The translations under genes were made by a program, and so were the position numbers. DNA of 64,000 bases from a virus. Where the stretch lies: the IMG/VR virus record IMGVR_UViG_3300038309_000252, positions 62,001 through 126,000 of that record; one strand, 5' to 3'. Below are positions 44,350 to 50,290 of the stretch, piece after piece; position 1 is the first letter of the stretch, and every line of letters starts with the position of its first letter. The notes beneath the pieces are model-generated. The model was not told where the DNA came from. It was given only the letters and a program-made list of their open reading frames with translations, and made no database searches.

Positions 44350-44520
44350 TCAACTCCTATTCATTGCGAAATGGTAGTTCTCCTCGTCCTCCCTAAGGAT
44401 TTCACGAAGATCATCATCATCTTCTTCATCCAGAAGACAAAGATCGATATCCAATCCCTTCCAGGATTTAAAATCCTCTGAACTAAGAATGTCAAAATCA
44501 TCCGGACCAAAATCGTTCAT
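44350..44520 (-). CDS. small acidic early protein
   Basis: 56 residues, highly acidic (CLLDEEDDDDLREILREDEE). AGGTGACT precedes the ATG and a promoter lies at 44562-44590. Small acidic phage proteins often mimic DNA or bind host enzymes; that is only a possibility here. Confidence 0.6.
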   Translation of the reverse strand: MNDFGPDDFDILSSEDFKSWKGLDIDLCLLDEEDDDDLREILREDEENYHFAMNRS

Positions 44521-44561
44521 AGTCACCTACCTTGTCACCTACCTTGCGATTCCTGTGGTGC

Positions 44562-44590
44562 ATAGTAGCAAAGGCATTCTAGGATGTCAA
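44562..44590 (-). promoter_or_regulatory. early promoter
   Basis: On the minus strand AGTTGACA, 17 bases, TACTAT, upstream of the acidic gene. Confidence 0.75.
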
Positions 44591-44593
44591 CTA

Positions 44594-44870
44594 TCCACTA
44601 TTGCTTCATGTGGCATCATGGATCCTAGGTACCTTAGGCACACCATCGTTTTTGATTTTGACCTATCATATAGGCAATGGCATTGGTTGTCAACTATGTA
44701 GTTTTTATACATGGCATTGCATTGCCTTGCCAGGAAGACTAAGGACTATGGATTCAGGGATGCCTCTGTGACGCGCTACGCTGCCCTACGTTGAACGATC
44801 TCGAGCAAGAAGCTACCCTACTAGCTCTCATATCCAAAGTTCATAGGTACCCATGAATGCACCATTTCTA
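44594..44870. other. noncoding spacer between divergent early clusters
   Basis: I see no gene here apart from a promoter at 44665-44693. It includes a short imperfect palindrome around CCTAGGTACCTTAGG (44622-44636) and a G/C-rich stretch at 44770-44830 that I checked for a tRNA without success. Confidence 0.4.
44665..44693 (-). promoter_or_regulatory. early promoter
   Basis: On the minus strand CATAGTTGACA, 17 bases, TATGAT. Only a 19-codon frame lies before the next promoter, so the transcript probably runs on into the leftward genes. Confidence 0.7.
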
Positions 44871-45058
44871 CATAGTTGACAATGGGTTAACACCATGGCA
44901 AGCTATACCAATGATGGCAACACTGCCATTGAGGAATGAAGGCAATTGCCATGTATAAAACCTACATAGTTGACAATGGGTTAACACCATGGCAAGCTAT
45001 ACCAATGATGGCAACACTGCCATTGAGGAATGAAGGCAATTGCCATGTATAAAACCTA
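44871..45058 (+). repeat. 94-base tandem repeat, two copies
   Basis: 44871-44964 and 44965-45058 appear identical; the first 11 bases (CATAGTTGACA) recur at 45059. Each unit has the early-promoter -35 core but no good -10 at 17 bases, plus internal palindromes (ATGGCAACACTGCCAT, GGCAATTGCC). It lies at the divergence point of the two early clusters. Confidence 0.85.
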
Positions 45059-45063
45059 CATAG

Positions 45064-45091
45064 TTGACACAGCGAAAGACTGTGATATGCT
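45064..45091 (+). promoter_or_regulatory. possible early promoter
   Basis: AGTTGACA, 16 bases, TATGCT, directly after the tandem repeat. Confidence 0.5.
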
Positions 45092-45162
45092 AGACCTCGA
45101 TTGACAATTGAGGAATGGACCAGGCAGGATGCTATTCAGGTTTGTGTATCATTCGTGCATAG

Positions 45163-45191
45163 TTGACAATGTAGTTGAGGTGTTGCATAAT
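45163..45191 (+). promoter_or_regulatory. early promoter for tRNA-Leu and following gene
   Basis: CATAGTTGACA, 17 bases, CATAAT, 20 bases before the tRNA. Confidence 0.8.
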
Positions 45192-45211
45192 ACACCCATG
45201 ATGAATGAAAT

Positions 45212-45295
45212 GCCCTGGTGGTGGAATGGTAGACACTGGAGACTTAAAATCTCCTGCCAGTAGGCGTGTCGGTTCGAATCCGACCCAGGGTACCA
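45212..45295 (+). tRNA. tRNA-Leu (anticodon UAA)
   Basis: Acceptor GCCCTGG pairs with CCAGGGT (one G-U), the anticodon stem GGAGA/TCTCC holds the loop CTTAAAA with anticodon TAA, a long type II variable arm follows, and the T arm is GTCGGTTCGAATCCGAC. CCA is encoded. UUA is a heavily used codon in this AT-rich genome, so this tRNA probably supplements the host. Confidence 0.95.
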
Positions 45296-45329
45296 TTTTC
45301 TTTTAATATGGTGATGTGAGGTATATATT

Positions 45330-46025
45330 ATGAATGAATATGAATGCGTTACTTTCATTTCAGATACCCTAGTTAAGGCAGCTGCTTCTCAAGCAGTTTC
45401 TGACGCTAATGGTAAGATTGAAAAGTGTGCATATGATATTTTCATTACGGACAAGATGATTGAGAATATCAATGCTATGGCATGTAATAATGATTCATCA
45501 TCTGATGAAGATCATACTGCCATAAACACGCTTCTTTCTGATATCTGGGCATCGAGATTTAGCGTCTTTGATGGTTTGTATAAGTCTGCGTATGAGTTTT
45601 CATATAATAAAGAAGTAGACCGTTTGTCTAAGGCAGGAATTGATCCTGTACCTTATGGTGATGTTATCAAAGGCAATGCTTTTGTGATGCCTTCTCCAAG
45701 GAAGAAGACCAGCAAAAAGAAGAGTCTTGCTGAGACTAGCAAAGCTATAGAACCTGTTGACAATTCAGAAGATCCTATTGATGATGAACCAGAAGTAAAG
45801 ACTCCAAAGACTCCAATTCCTGCAAAAAAGGTTAAGGAAAAGGTAGTTAAGGAAAAGGCACCAAAAGTAAGGAATGGCACATTGCTTGAGAAAGCTCTTG
45901 AAATCTACAAGCAAGAAGTTAATCCGACTAGAAAGGTTATGATGCATATGTTTATTGACAAGCTGGGTATGAAACCCAACAGTGCATCTACATACTTCTA
46001 CTTCTGTAAGGATCGCGCTGGTTAA
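45330..46025 (+). CDS. early protein with C-terminal ASTYFY domain
   Basis: 231 residues. N-terminal helical domain (about 1-125), a flexible Lys/Pro linker (KKTSKKKSLAETSK, then PKTPIPAKKVKEK), and a C-terminal domain ALEIYKQEVNPTRKVMMHMF ... KPNSASTYFYFCKDRAG shared with the protein at 42391. GAGG precedes the ATG. It follows the tRNA in one transcript. Confidence 0.7.
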   Translation: MNEYECVTFISDTLVKAAASQAVSDANGKIEKCAYDIFITDKMIENINAMACNNDSSSDEDHTAINTLLSDIWASRFSVFDGLYKSAYEFSYNKEVDRLSKAGIDPVPYGDVIKGNAFVMPSPRKKTSKKKSLAETSKAIEPVDNSEDPIDDEPEVKTPKTPIPAKKVKEKVVKEKAPKVRNGTLLEKALEIYKQEVNPTRKVMMHMFIDKLGMKPNSASTYFYFCKDRAG

Positions 46026-46037
46026 CCAGCGCGATCC
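46010..46037 (+). terminator. 28-base hairpin containing the stop codon
   Basis: GGATCGCGCTGG, loop TTAA, CCAGCGCGATCC: a perfect 12-base stem whose loop is part of the TAA stop. No T run follows. Confidence 0.65.
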
Positions 46038-46059
46038 ATTTGGCAAAATGGAGACCTTT

Positions 46060-46332
46060 ATGGGATGCTGCTTTCATATATCTGTAAACTATTTGAATGC
46101 ATCAATCAAGAATGGAAACCCTAATGGTTTATGGTTTCAGAAATTGGATGATGGACGATACAAAATTATCCATTCTGGTTCATTGTGGGTTTGGCAACAA
46201 TTGTTTGCTCCTGGAAGGATAGTGAACAGGAATCAACTTGAATTCTTCATAACTGAATATGAAGGTGATGCATACATTGTTGACAGGTTCAATGAAATGC
46301 CAGCTTCTGGAAAGAAGCTAGCTTCTGGATGA
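46060..46332 (+). CDS. hypothetical early protein
   Basis: 90 residues starting MGCCFHISVNYLNASI; contains WFQKLDDGRYKIIHSGSLWV, a beta-rich stretch. GGAG lies ahead of ATG 46060; the frame is open further back through the preceding gene. No family recognised. Confidence 0.55.
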   Translation: MGCCFHISVNYLNASIKNGNPNGLWFQKLDDGRYKIIHSGSLWVWQQLFAPGRIVNRNQLEFFITEYEGDAYIVDRFNEMPASGKKLASG

Positions 46333-46342
46333 TGGTGGGAAC

Positions 46343-46525
46343 ATGAACAGAAAATCTAATAGTCTTGTAATGAAATGGATCATTTGTGAACACTTGCCAC
46401 AGGAACAGTCTTGTGGCAATGCGTCCAGCAATGAGGCAACACGCAGCGTTAAGTCTAGACCAGCTGTCAAATGTGCTTGGGTGTTGCAAAAGGACATAGT
46501 TGACAAGCAATCCAAAATTGGGTAA
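46343..46525 (+). CDS. possible small basic protein
   Basis: 60 residues, GTGGGA before the ATG. The frame runs into the -10 box of the next promoter. Cys-containing (ICEHLPQEQSCG) but no clear zinc motif. It may be real or chance. Confidence 0.4.
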   Translation: MNRKSNSLVMKWIICEHLPQEQSCGNASSNEATRSVKSRPAVKCAWVLQKDIVDKQSKIG

Positions 46526-46528
46526 CAT
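46500..46528 (+). promoter_or_regulatory. early promoter
   Basis: CATAGTTGACA, 17 bases, TAACAT, before the gene at 46577. Confidence 0.75.
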
Positions 46529-46576
46529 GGTACCCATAGTGAAATAAGGTTTTAGGCAATGACAAGGAGTGAATTA

Positions 46577-46972
46577 ATGGAGCAACCTAGCTTTATAGTT
46601 GAAGTTCGTGATTTGATGCTTAAAGATGATCCCAATTTCCAAACTTTGGTTTCTAATGGCATCATGACTGTGGAAAACGTTATTGAATTGACAGAGACAA
46701 TCGCAACATATACTGCTATGGCAATGTTTGATTCAGATACTCCATATAAAAATATCAATGATATTCCTCCTGAAGATGCAAAGCTGATTTCAAATTATTG
46801 TGGTTCTGCCAACATTCCCAATTGGGAAGTTGTTGATTTTCCAAAGACGGAAACTGGTGCCATCGATAGCATATTTACGCTTGAATATGCTATCAAGCAG
46901 GTATACCTCGAGAAGTTCTTTAAAACCATTAATGAAATGGAAGATCAGATTGCAGAGTTTGGAGGAGCATAA
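46577..46972 (+). CDS. early protein, first of a duplicated pair
   Basis: 131 residues. Paralogous to the protein at 47688 over its whole length: RDLMLKDDPNFQTLVSNGI, DTPYKNINDIPPEDAKLI, IPNWEVVDFPKTE and AIKQVYLEKFFKTINEMEDQI. AAGGAG lies seven bases before ATG 46577. Function unknown. Confidence 0.7.
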   Translation: MEQPSFIVEVRDLMLKDDPNFQTLVSNGIMTVENVIELTETIATYTAMAMFDSDTPYKNINDIPPEDAKLISNYCGSANIPNWEVVDFPKTETGAIDSIFTLEYAIKQVYLEKFFKTINEMEDQIAEFGGA

Positions 46973-46979
46973 TTTGACC

Positions 46980-47018
46980 AGTGTCAATGGATACCTCGAG
47001 GTATCCATTGACACTTTT
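46980..47018 (+). terminator. rho-independent terminator
   Basis: A 16-base stem from AGTGTCAATGGATACC with loop TCGA, then TTTT. It ends the transcript of the preceding gene. Confidence 0.85.
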
Positions 47019-47041
47019 CCTTCAGACTCATTTCTACATAG

Positions 47042-47070
47042 TTGACAATTAAACCACCATGCGTTATCAT
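47042..47070 (+). promoter_or_regulatory. early promoter
   Basis: CATAGTTGACA, 17 bases, TATCAT. Promoter and leader are nearly identical to those at 47620. Confidence 0.8.
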
Positions 47071-47107
47071 GTAACCATGATGAAGGTTGGTTGACAAAGG
47101 AGCTATG

Positions 47108-47278
47108 ATGATCAACGAGACGATCCTGTGGGAAGAAGCTAAGGAAGTTGAATCCTGGTTTGATAACCTTTCTGAGGAGGCAATCCAGGCAATGGAGGAC
47201 GATGTAGAATGGCAAGACTCTTGGGAGACTCTCCTCTTGGAGGATCCCAAGGCAATTGATGCCTATGTGAGCGCATGA
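47108..47278 (+). CDS. small acidic early protein
   Basis: 56 residues, acidic and Trp-rich (ILWEEAKEVESWFDNLSEEA, EDDVEWQDSWE). AAAGGAG precedes it; ATG 47108 has better spacing than ATG 47105. It overlaps the next gene by four bases. Confidence 0.6.
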   Translation: MINETILWEEAKEVESWFDNLSEEAIQAMEDDVEWQDSWETLLLEDPKAIDAYVSA

Positions 47279-47604
47279 AAACTCTACTTGGCATTAATCC
47301 AATCAGGTTACAAACATACTTTAATGATGACATTTCCAAGCATCCATTGGAGGTCATCATGTACCTTTCTGCAGCATACTCAAAGGTATTAGCGTACTCA
47401 GACATTGATAGCGGCAATCATGAAGGTATGCCAACAAATGCATCTGATCAGCTTCTTGATCTGGTCAAAACACATGCAATGATTTTAATGCCCAGTATAT
47501 CTATTGATAACATAGAGACTGTTATGGATCAGTGTAGAATTAACATTGACCATATATATTGTGGAATGTATCATTCAATTTTACATACATTAAAATCAGT
47601 CTAA
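47275..47604 (+). CDS. hypothetical early protein
   Basis: 109 residues, helical, coupled by ATGA to the acidic gene before it. Contains HPLEVIMYLSAAYSKVLAYS. No family recognised. Confidence 0.55.
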   Translation: MKTLLGINPIRLQTYFNDDISKHPLEVIMYLSAAYSKVLAYSDIDSGNHEGMPTNASDQLLDLVKTHAMILMPSISIDNIETVMDQCRINIDHIYCGMYHSILHTLKSV

Positions 47605-47619
47605 ATCATTCTTGCATAG

Positions 47620-47648
47620 TTGACAATTAAACCACCATGCCTTATCAT
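47620..47648 (+). promoter_or_regulatory. early promoter
   Basis: CATAGTTGACA, 17 bases, TATCAT; a duplicate of the 47042 promoter with its leader. Confidence 0.8.
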
Positions 47649-47687
47649 GTAACCATGATGAAGAAGGCAATGTCAAGGAGTGAATCA

Positions 47688-48062
47688 ATGGCACTAAGTT
47701 TGCCCAGCAATGTTGTTAAAATCCGAGATTTGATGCTCAAGAAGGAACCCAATTTTAAAAGATTGGTATCTAATGGCATCAAAACTATGAATAACGTTAT
47801 TGAATTGACAGAGGTAATTGCTGCATGTACCGCTACAGCAATGTTTACTACAGATACCCCATATAAAAATATCAAGGATATTCCTCGTGAAGATGTAAAG
47901 CTGATTTTGAAATATACCGGTTCGAACTACATTCCCAATTGGGGAGTTGTTGATTTTCCAAAAACGGAAAATGGTACCTATACTAGTATTGCATATGCTA
48001 TCAAGCAGGTATACCTCGAGAAGTTCTTTGAAACCATTAATGAAATGGAAGATCAGATTTAA
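47688..48062 (+). CDS. early protein, second of a duplicated pair
   Basis: 124 residues, paralogue of 46577: RDLMLKKEPNFKRLVSNGI, DTPYKNIKDIPREDVKLI, IPNWGVVDFPKTE. AAGGAG before ATG 47688; the frame opens at 47637 within the leader. It ends at MEDQI, shorter than its partner. Confidence 0.7.
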   Translation: MALSLPSNVVKIRDLMLKKEPNFKRLVSNGIKTMNNVIELTEVIAACTATAMFTTDTPYKNIKDIPREDVKLILKYTGSNYIPNWGVVDFPKTENGTYTSIAYAIKQVYLEKFFETINEMEDQI

Positions 48063-48141
48063 ATCTGTTAAAAAATAATATATATAGTATATGCTTGACC
48101 AAGACCAAGAACTACCTGCAGTCTGAATCGTTCTTGCATAG

Positions 48142-48170
48142 TTGACAATCACACCTTCATGTCCTATAAT
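48142..48170 (+). promoter_or_regulatory. consensus early promoter
   Basis: CATAGTTGACA, 17 bases, TATAAT. Confidence 0.9.
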
Positions 48171-48215
48171 ATAACCATCATGAAGAAGAGCACGACACGG
48201 ATTAAGGTTAGGAAC

Positions 48216-48320
48216 ATGGACGCTGTCTATATGTTTAAGCGGAAGTCTGGTCCTCATGGGAAAACCACCAAGGCAAACCGCAGGGAACACAAGGTTAACC
48301 TGGTGAAGAATTGGGATTGA
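48216..48320 (+). CDS. tiny basic early protein of the GPHGKT family
   Basis: 34 residues, very basic, with RKSGPHGKTTKANRREHKV. The motif recurs in the 48-residue protein at 33101. AAGG lies eight bases before ATG 48216; ATG 48180 is also in frame but lies at the expected transcription start. The stop is inside a hairpin. Confidence 0.55.
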   Translation: MDAVYMFKRKSGPHGKTTKANRREHKVNLVKNWD

Positions 48321-48342
48321 TCAGGGAATCCCTGATCAATCC
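48314..48342 (+). terminator. 13-base-stem hairpin over a stop codon
   Basis: GGATTGATCAGGG, loop AAT, CCCTGATCAATCC. The TGA stop of the preceding gene is in the left arm. Followed by TTAAG, not a T run. Confidence 0.65.
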
Positions 48343-48361
48343 TTAAGCATTGTGAGAGAAC

Positions 48362-48631
48362 ATGTACTACGTGATCAATACATTTCAGAAATCTAAACCA
48401 TCATTTGTCTATCGTGAAGACATTTATGTCGATAATCACTCGCTAGCTTACATCCTTCATTACTTTGAAGAACTTTGGCACACCAAGTTCAGGGATGAGA
48501 CGCGTCCATATGATGTCGAGGACAAGCGTCACCGATATGGCGATGCTCAATCACAAATCGAGCTCTGGATTTGGGAGATCAACGAGTCTGAATACCAAAC
48601 GTATAAAAGTCAAGGTGTAATTGAAATCTAG
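48362..48631 (+). CDS. hypothetical early protein
   Basis: 89 residues: SLAYILHYFEELWHTKFRDE and a charged region before IELWIWEINESEYQ. GTGAGAG precedes the ATG. No family recognised. Its TAG stop is in a hairpin. Confidence 0.6.
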   Translation: MYYVINTFQKSKPSFVYREDIYVDNHSLAYILHYFEELWHTKFRDETRPYDVEDKRHRYGDAQSQIELWIWEINESEYQTYKSQGVIEI

Positions 48632-48644
48632 TCGTAGATTTCAA
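48621..48644 (+). terminator. ten-base-stem hairpin over a stop codon
   Basis: TTGAAATCTA, loop GTCG, TAGATTTCAA; the TAG stop spans stem and loop. Confidence 0.6.
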
Positions 48645-48670
48645 TATTAAAGGATGCACAGGAGTACAAA

Positions 48671-49015
48671 ATGGCAAGTGTTGTCGGTGATTTTTTTGTC
48701 GAGAAGATGGCATTTGATTCTTCTTCTCAGAAGATTGAAATGACAGCTTTCCTGATGGAAAACAGCATGGAAGCGATTGTACTTGCCAGTTTGATTGAAT
48801 CCTTTAAATCTGAATTGATGCTGGCAAATAGAATAACAATGGATGGTGAAATCGTGGATAATCCCGGTGATCCATTTACTGATTATGAAGTACAAATACT
48901 CCAACACCTAGATGGCGCAATCCGGTATTATTCTACCCTGGCACAGTTGGAAGAATGGGATAGGTATTTGACCACAATTCATTCAGTTTTGGACGGGATT
49001 TTGAATTATGCGTGA
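48671..49015 (+). CDS. hypothetical early protein
   Basis: 114 residues, acidic, helical, AGGAG before the ATG. Contains VVGDFFVEKMAFDSSSQKI. No family recognised. Confidence 0.6.
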   Translation: MASVVGDFFVEKMAFDSSSQKIEMTAFLMENSMEAIVLASLIESFKSELMLANRITMDGEIVDNPGDPFTDYEVQILQHLDGAIRYYSTLAQLEEWDRYLTTIHSVLDGILNYA

Positions 49016-49052
49016 TTCGTGAACAGTTAACCTTACATGGCATGGAATTTGC

Positions 49053-49373
49053 ATGGAGAATCAGAAAATGGAAACTGTACAAGGTGTAGTTGAACCAGAT
49101 TCAAAAGACGTTAATCAATGTATGAACATGGCAAAGGAATTGGCGCTTATTGCATTGCTAGACGAATTAGTTAATGAAGAGAAGCGTGTAATCGATCAAT
49201 TAAAGAAAATTGTCGAGCAATCGATTAAAGAAAACCACCAGGAAAGACCAATGAATGAGTTTGTGCCAAAGACAGACTTAGGTAGAAAATTGCTTGAACT
49301 ACGTCAAGCGTATATTCACGATGGTGGCGAATTAATCAACGCTGATCAATTAGATATGATGGATTGGAGATAG
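49053..49373 (+). CDS. hypothetical early protein
   Basis: 106 residues, charged helices (LLDELVNEEKRVIDQLKKI). Starts at 49053 or 49068. No family recognised; transcribed with its neighbours. Confidence 0.55.
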   Translation: MENQKMETVQGVVEPDSKDVNQCMNMAKELALIALLDELVNEEKRVIDQLKKIVEQSIKENHQERPMNEFVPKTDLGRKLLELRQAYIHDGGELINADQLDMMDWR

Positions 49374-49376
49374 TTA

Positions 49377-49748
49377 ATGGTTACAATGGTTAATCCTGTA
49401 GAATCCTTTGTGCGTGATCACTATGTGATCAGTAATGCAACGATGGAAAAGTTGAAGTTCTTTAATGAACAGTATCAAATTGCGTTAAACGGGATTAGTG
49501 ATCTATGTGAAAGTTGGCGCAACAAGATGTATGAATCGCTTAATGACCTGCTTGGGTATAAAACAGCTTTGCTAAGCACTAGCGAAAGTGAAACATTCAT
49601 TAATGAATACTACATGCGATTCAAATCAGAATACCCTGAAATTGATAACGCAATGGTGCTCATGCTCGAGCAAATTGAACTGATTATTGATGATACACTG
49701 GCATTGATGATGGATTCTGAACCAATTCTGAAATGGACTTTGAATTAA
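49377..49748 (+). CDS. hypothetical early protein
   Basis: 123 residues, helical and acidic. GGAG lies seven bases before the ATG. No family recognised. Confidence 0.55.
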   Translation: MVTMVNPVESFVRDHYVISNATMEKLKFFNEQYQIALNGISDLCESWRNKMYESLNDLLGYKTALLSTSESETFINEYYMRFKSEYPEIDNAMVLMLEQIELIIDDTLALMMDSEPILKWTLN

Positions 49749-49768
49749 ACTGCATCATTCTTGCATAG

Positions 49769-49797
49769 TTGACAACATGAAATAACCTTGGTATCAT
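49769..49797 (+). promoter_or_regulatory. early promoter
   Basis: CATAGTTGACA, 17 bases, TATCAT. Confidence 0.8.
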
Positions 49798-49825
49798 ACA
49801 TACCTAGTGAATAAAGGAGTGTGTG

Positions 49826-50029
49826 ATGAAATACAACAACTATCGTGCCGCTCAACAATATTGGTCCATGGTTGCCACAAATAATCCAGATTGGTCCATC
49901 AGCACGATTCAACATGAAGTGTATAATTTCATGTTGATTAGTCTGACTAAATCAACTGCCAAGGTATATGCTTCAAAGTTGAAGAAAGAAATGATGTTCA
50001 AGACCTTTGACAAGAAGGATCCTGCTTAA
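49826..50029 (+). CDS. small early protein, paralogue of 43567 gene
   Basis: 67 residues: AAQQYWSMVATNNPDWSIST, then KSTAKVYASKLKKEM. Same pattern as the protein at 43567. AAAGGAG precedes ATG 49826. Confidence 0.65.
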   Translation: MKYNNYRAAQQYWSMVATNNPDWSISTIQHEVYNFMLISLTKSTAKVYASKLKKEMMFKTFDKKDPA

Positions 50030-50035
50030 TTTCAT

Positions 50036-50061
50036 GCTGGTGTAGCTCAGTTGGTAGAGCA
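50036..50061 (+). pseudogene. truncated tRNA: 5' acceptor strand and D arm
   Basis: GCTGGTGTAGCTCAGTTGGT followed by AGAGCA is the standard 5' third of a bacterial tRNA, with D stem GCTC/GAGC and a D loop AGTTGGTA. At the anticodon stem position the sequence changes to the start of the next gene. No 3' half is found nearby, so the tRNA is broken; its anticodon is lost. Confidence 0.8.
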
Positions 50062-50065
50062 AATC

Positions 50066-50281
50066 ATGAAAATTAATTACTTCAAAACGTTACTTGAGGC
50101 AGCAAATGGAAATCCCAGTTCTCAATTTGAAATGGGTTTAATATATGAACATGGAATTGGAGTTGACAAAAGCACCATTGTTGCTGTAAAATGGTTCAAA
50201 CTAGCTGAAGATCAAGGCAATGTTAATGCCAAAATTAAATTGAATTATTTGTATTTCAATCGTGATATTAAGCACCAATAG
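50066..50281 (+). CDS. Sel1-repeat protein
   Basis: 71 residues with one and a half Sel1 (TPR-like) repeats: NPSSQFEMGLIYEHGIGVDK, AVKWFKLAEDQGNVNAKI. Sel1 repeats mediate protein binding. The start ATG follows the truncated tRNA by four bases with no clear ribosome-binding site other than TAGAGC of the tRNA. Confidence 0.65.
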   Translation: MKINYFKTLLEAANGNPSSQFEMGLIYEHGIGVDKSTIVAVKWFKLAEDQGNVNAKIKLNYLYFNRDIKHQ

Positions 50282-50290
50282 GAAATGATA

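Noticed and set aside
44770-44870. Possible tRNA on either strand
   Set aside because: GTTCAA-like and D-loop-like pieces occur, but no acceptor or T stem pairs.
44876-44909. Full promoters in the 94-base repeats
   Set aside because: The -35 is good but the only -10-like sequence is 22 bases away.
44871-45058. CRISPR array
   Set aside because: Only two adjacent 94-base copies without spacers, and no cas genes.
47932-47945. GGTTCGAAC as a tRNA T arm
   Set aside because: It lies in the coding region of the 47688 protein and aligns with its paralogue; no tRNA surrounds it.
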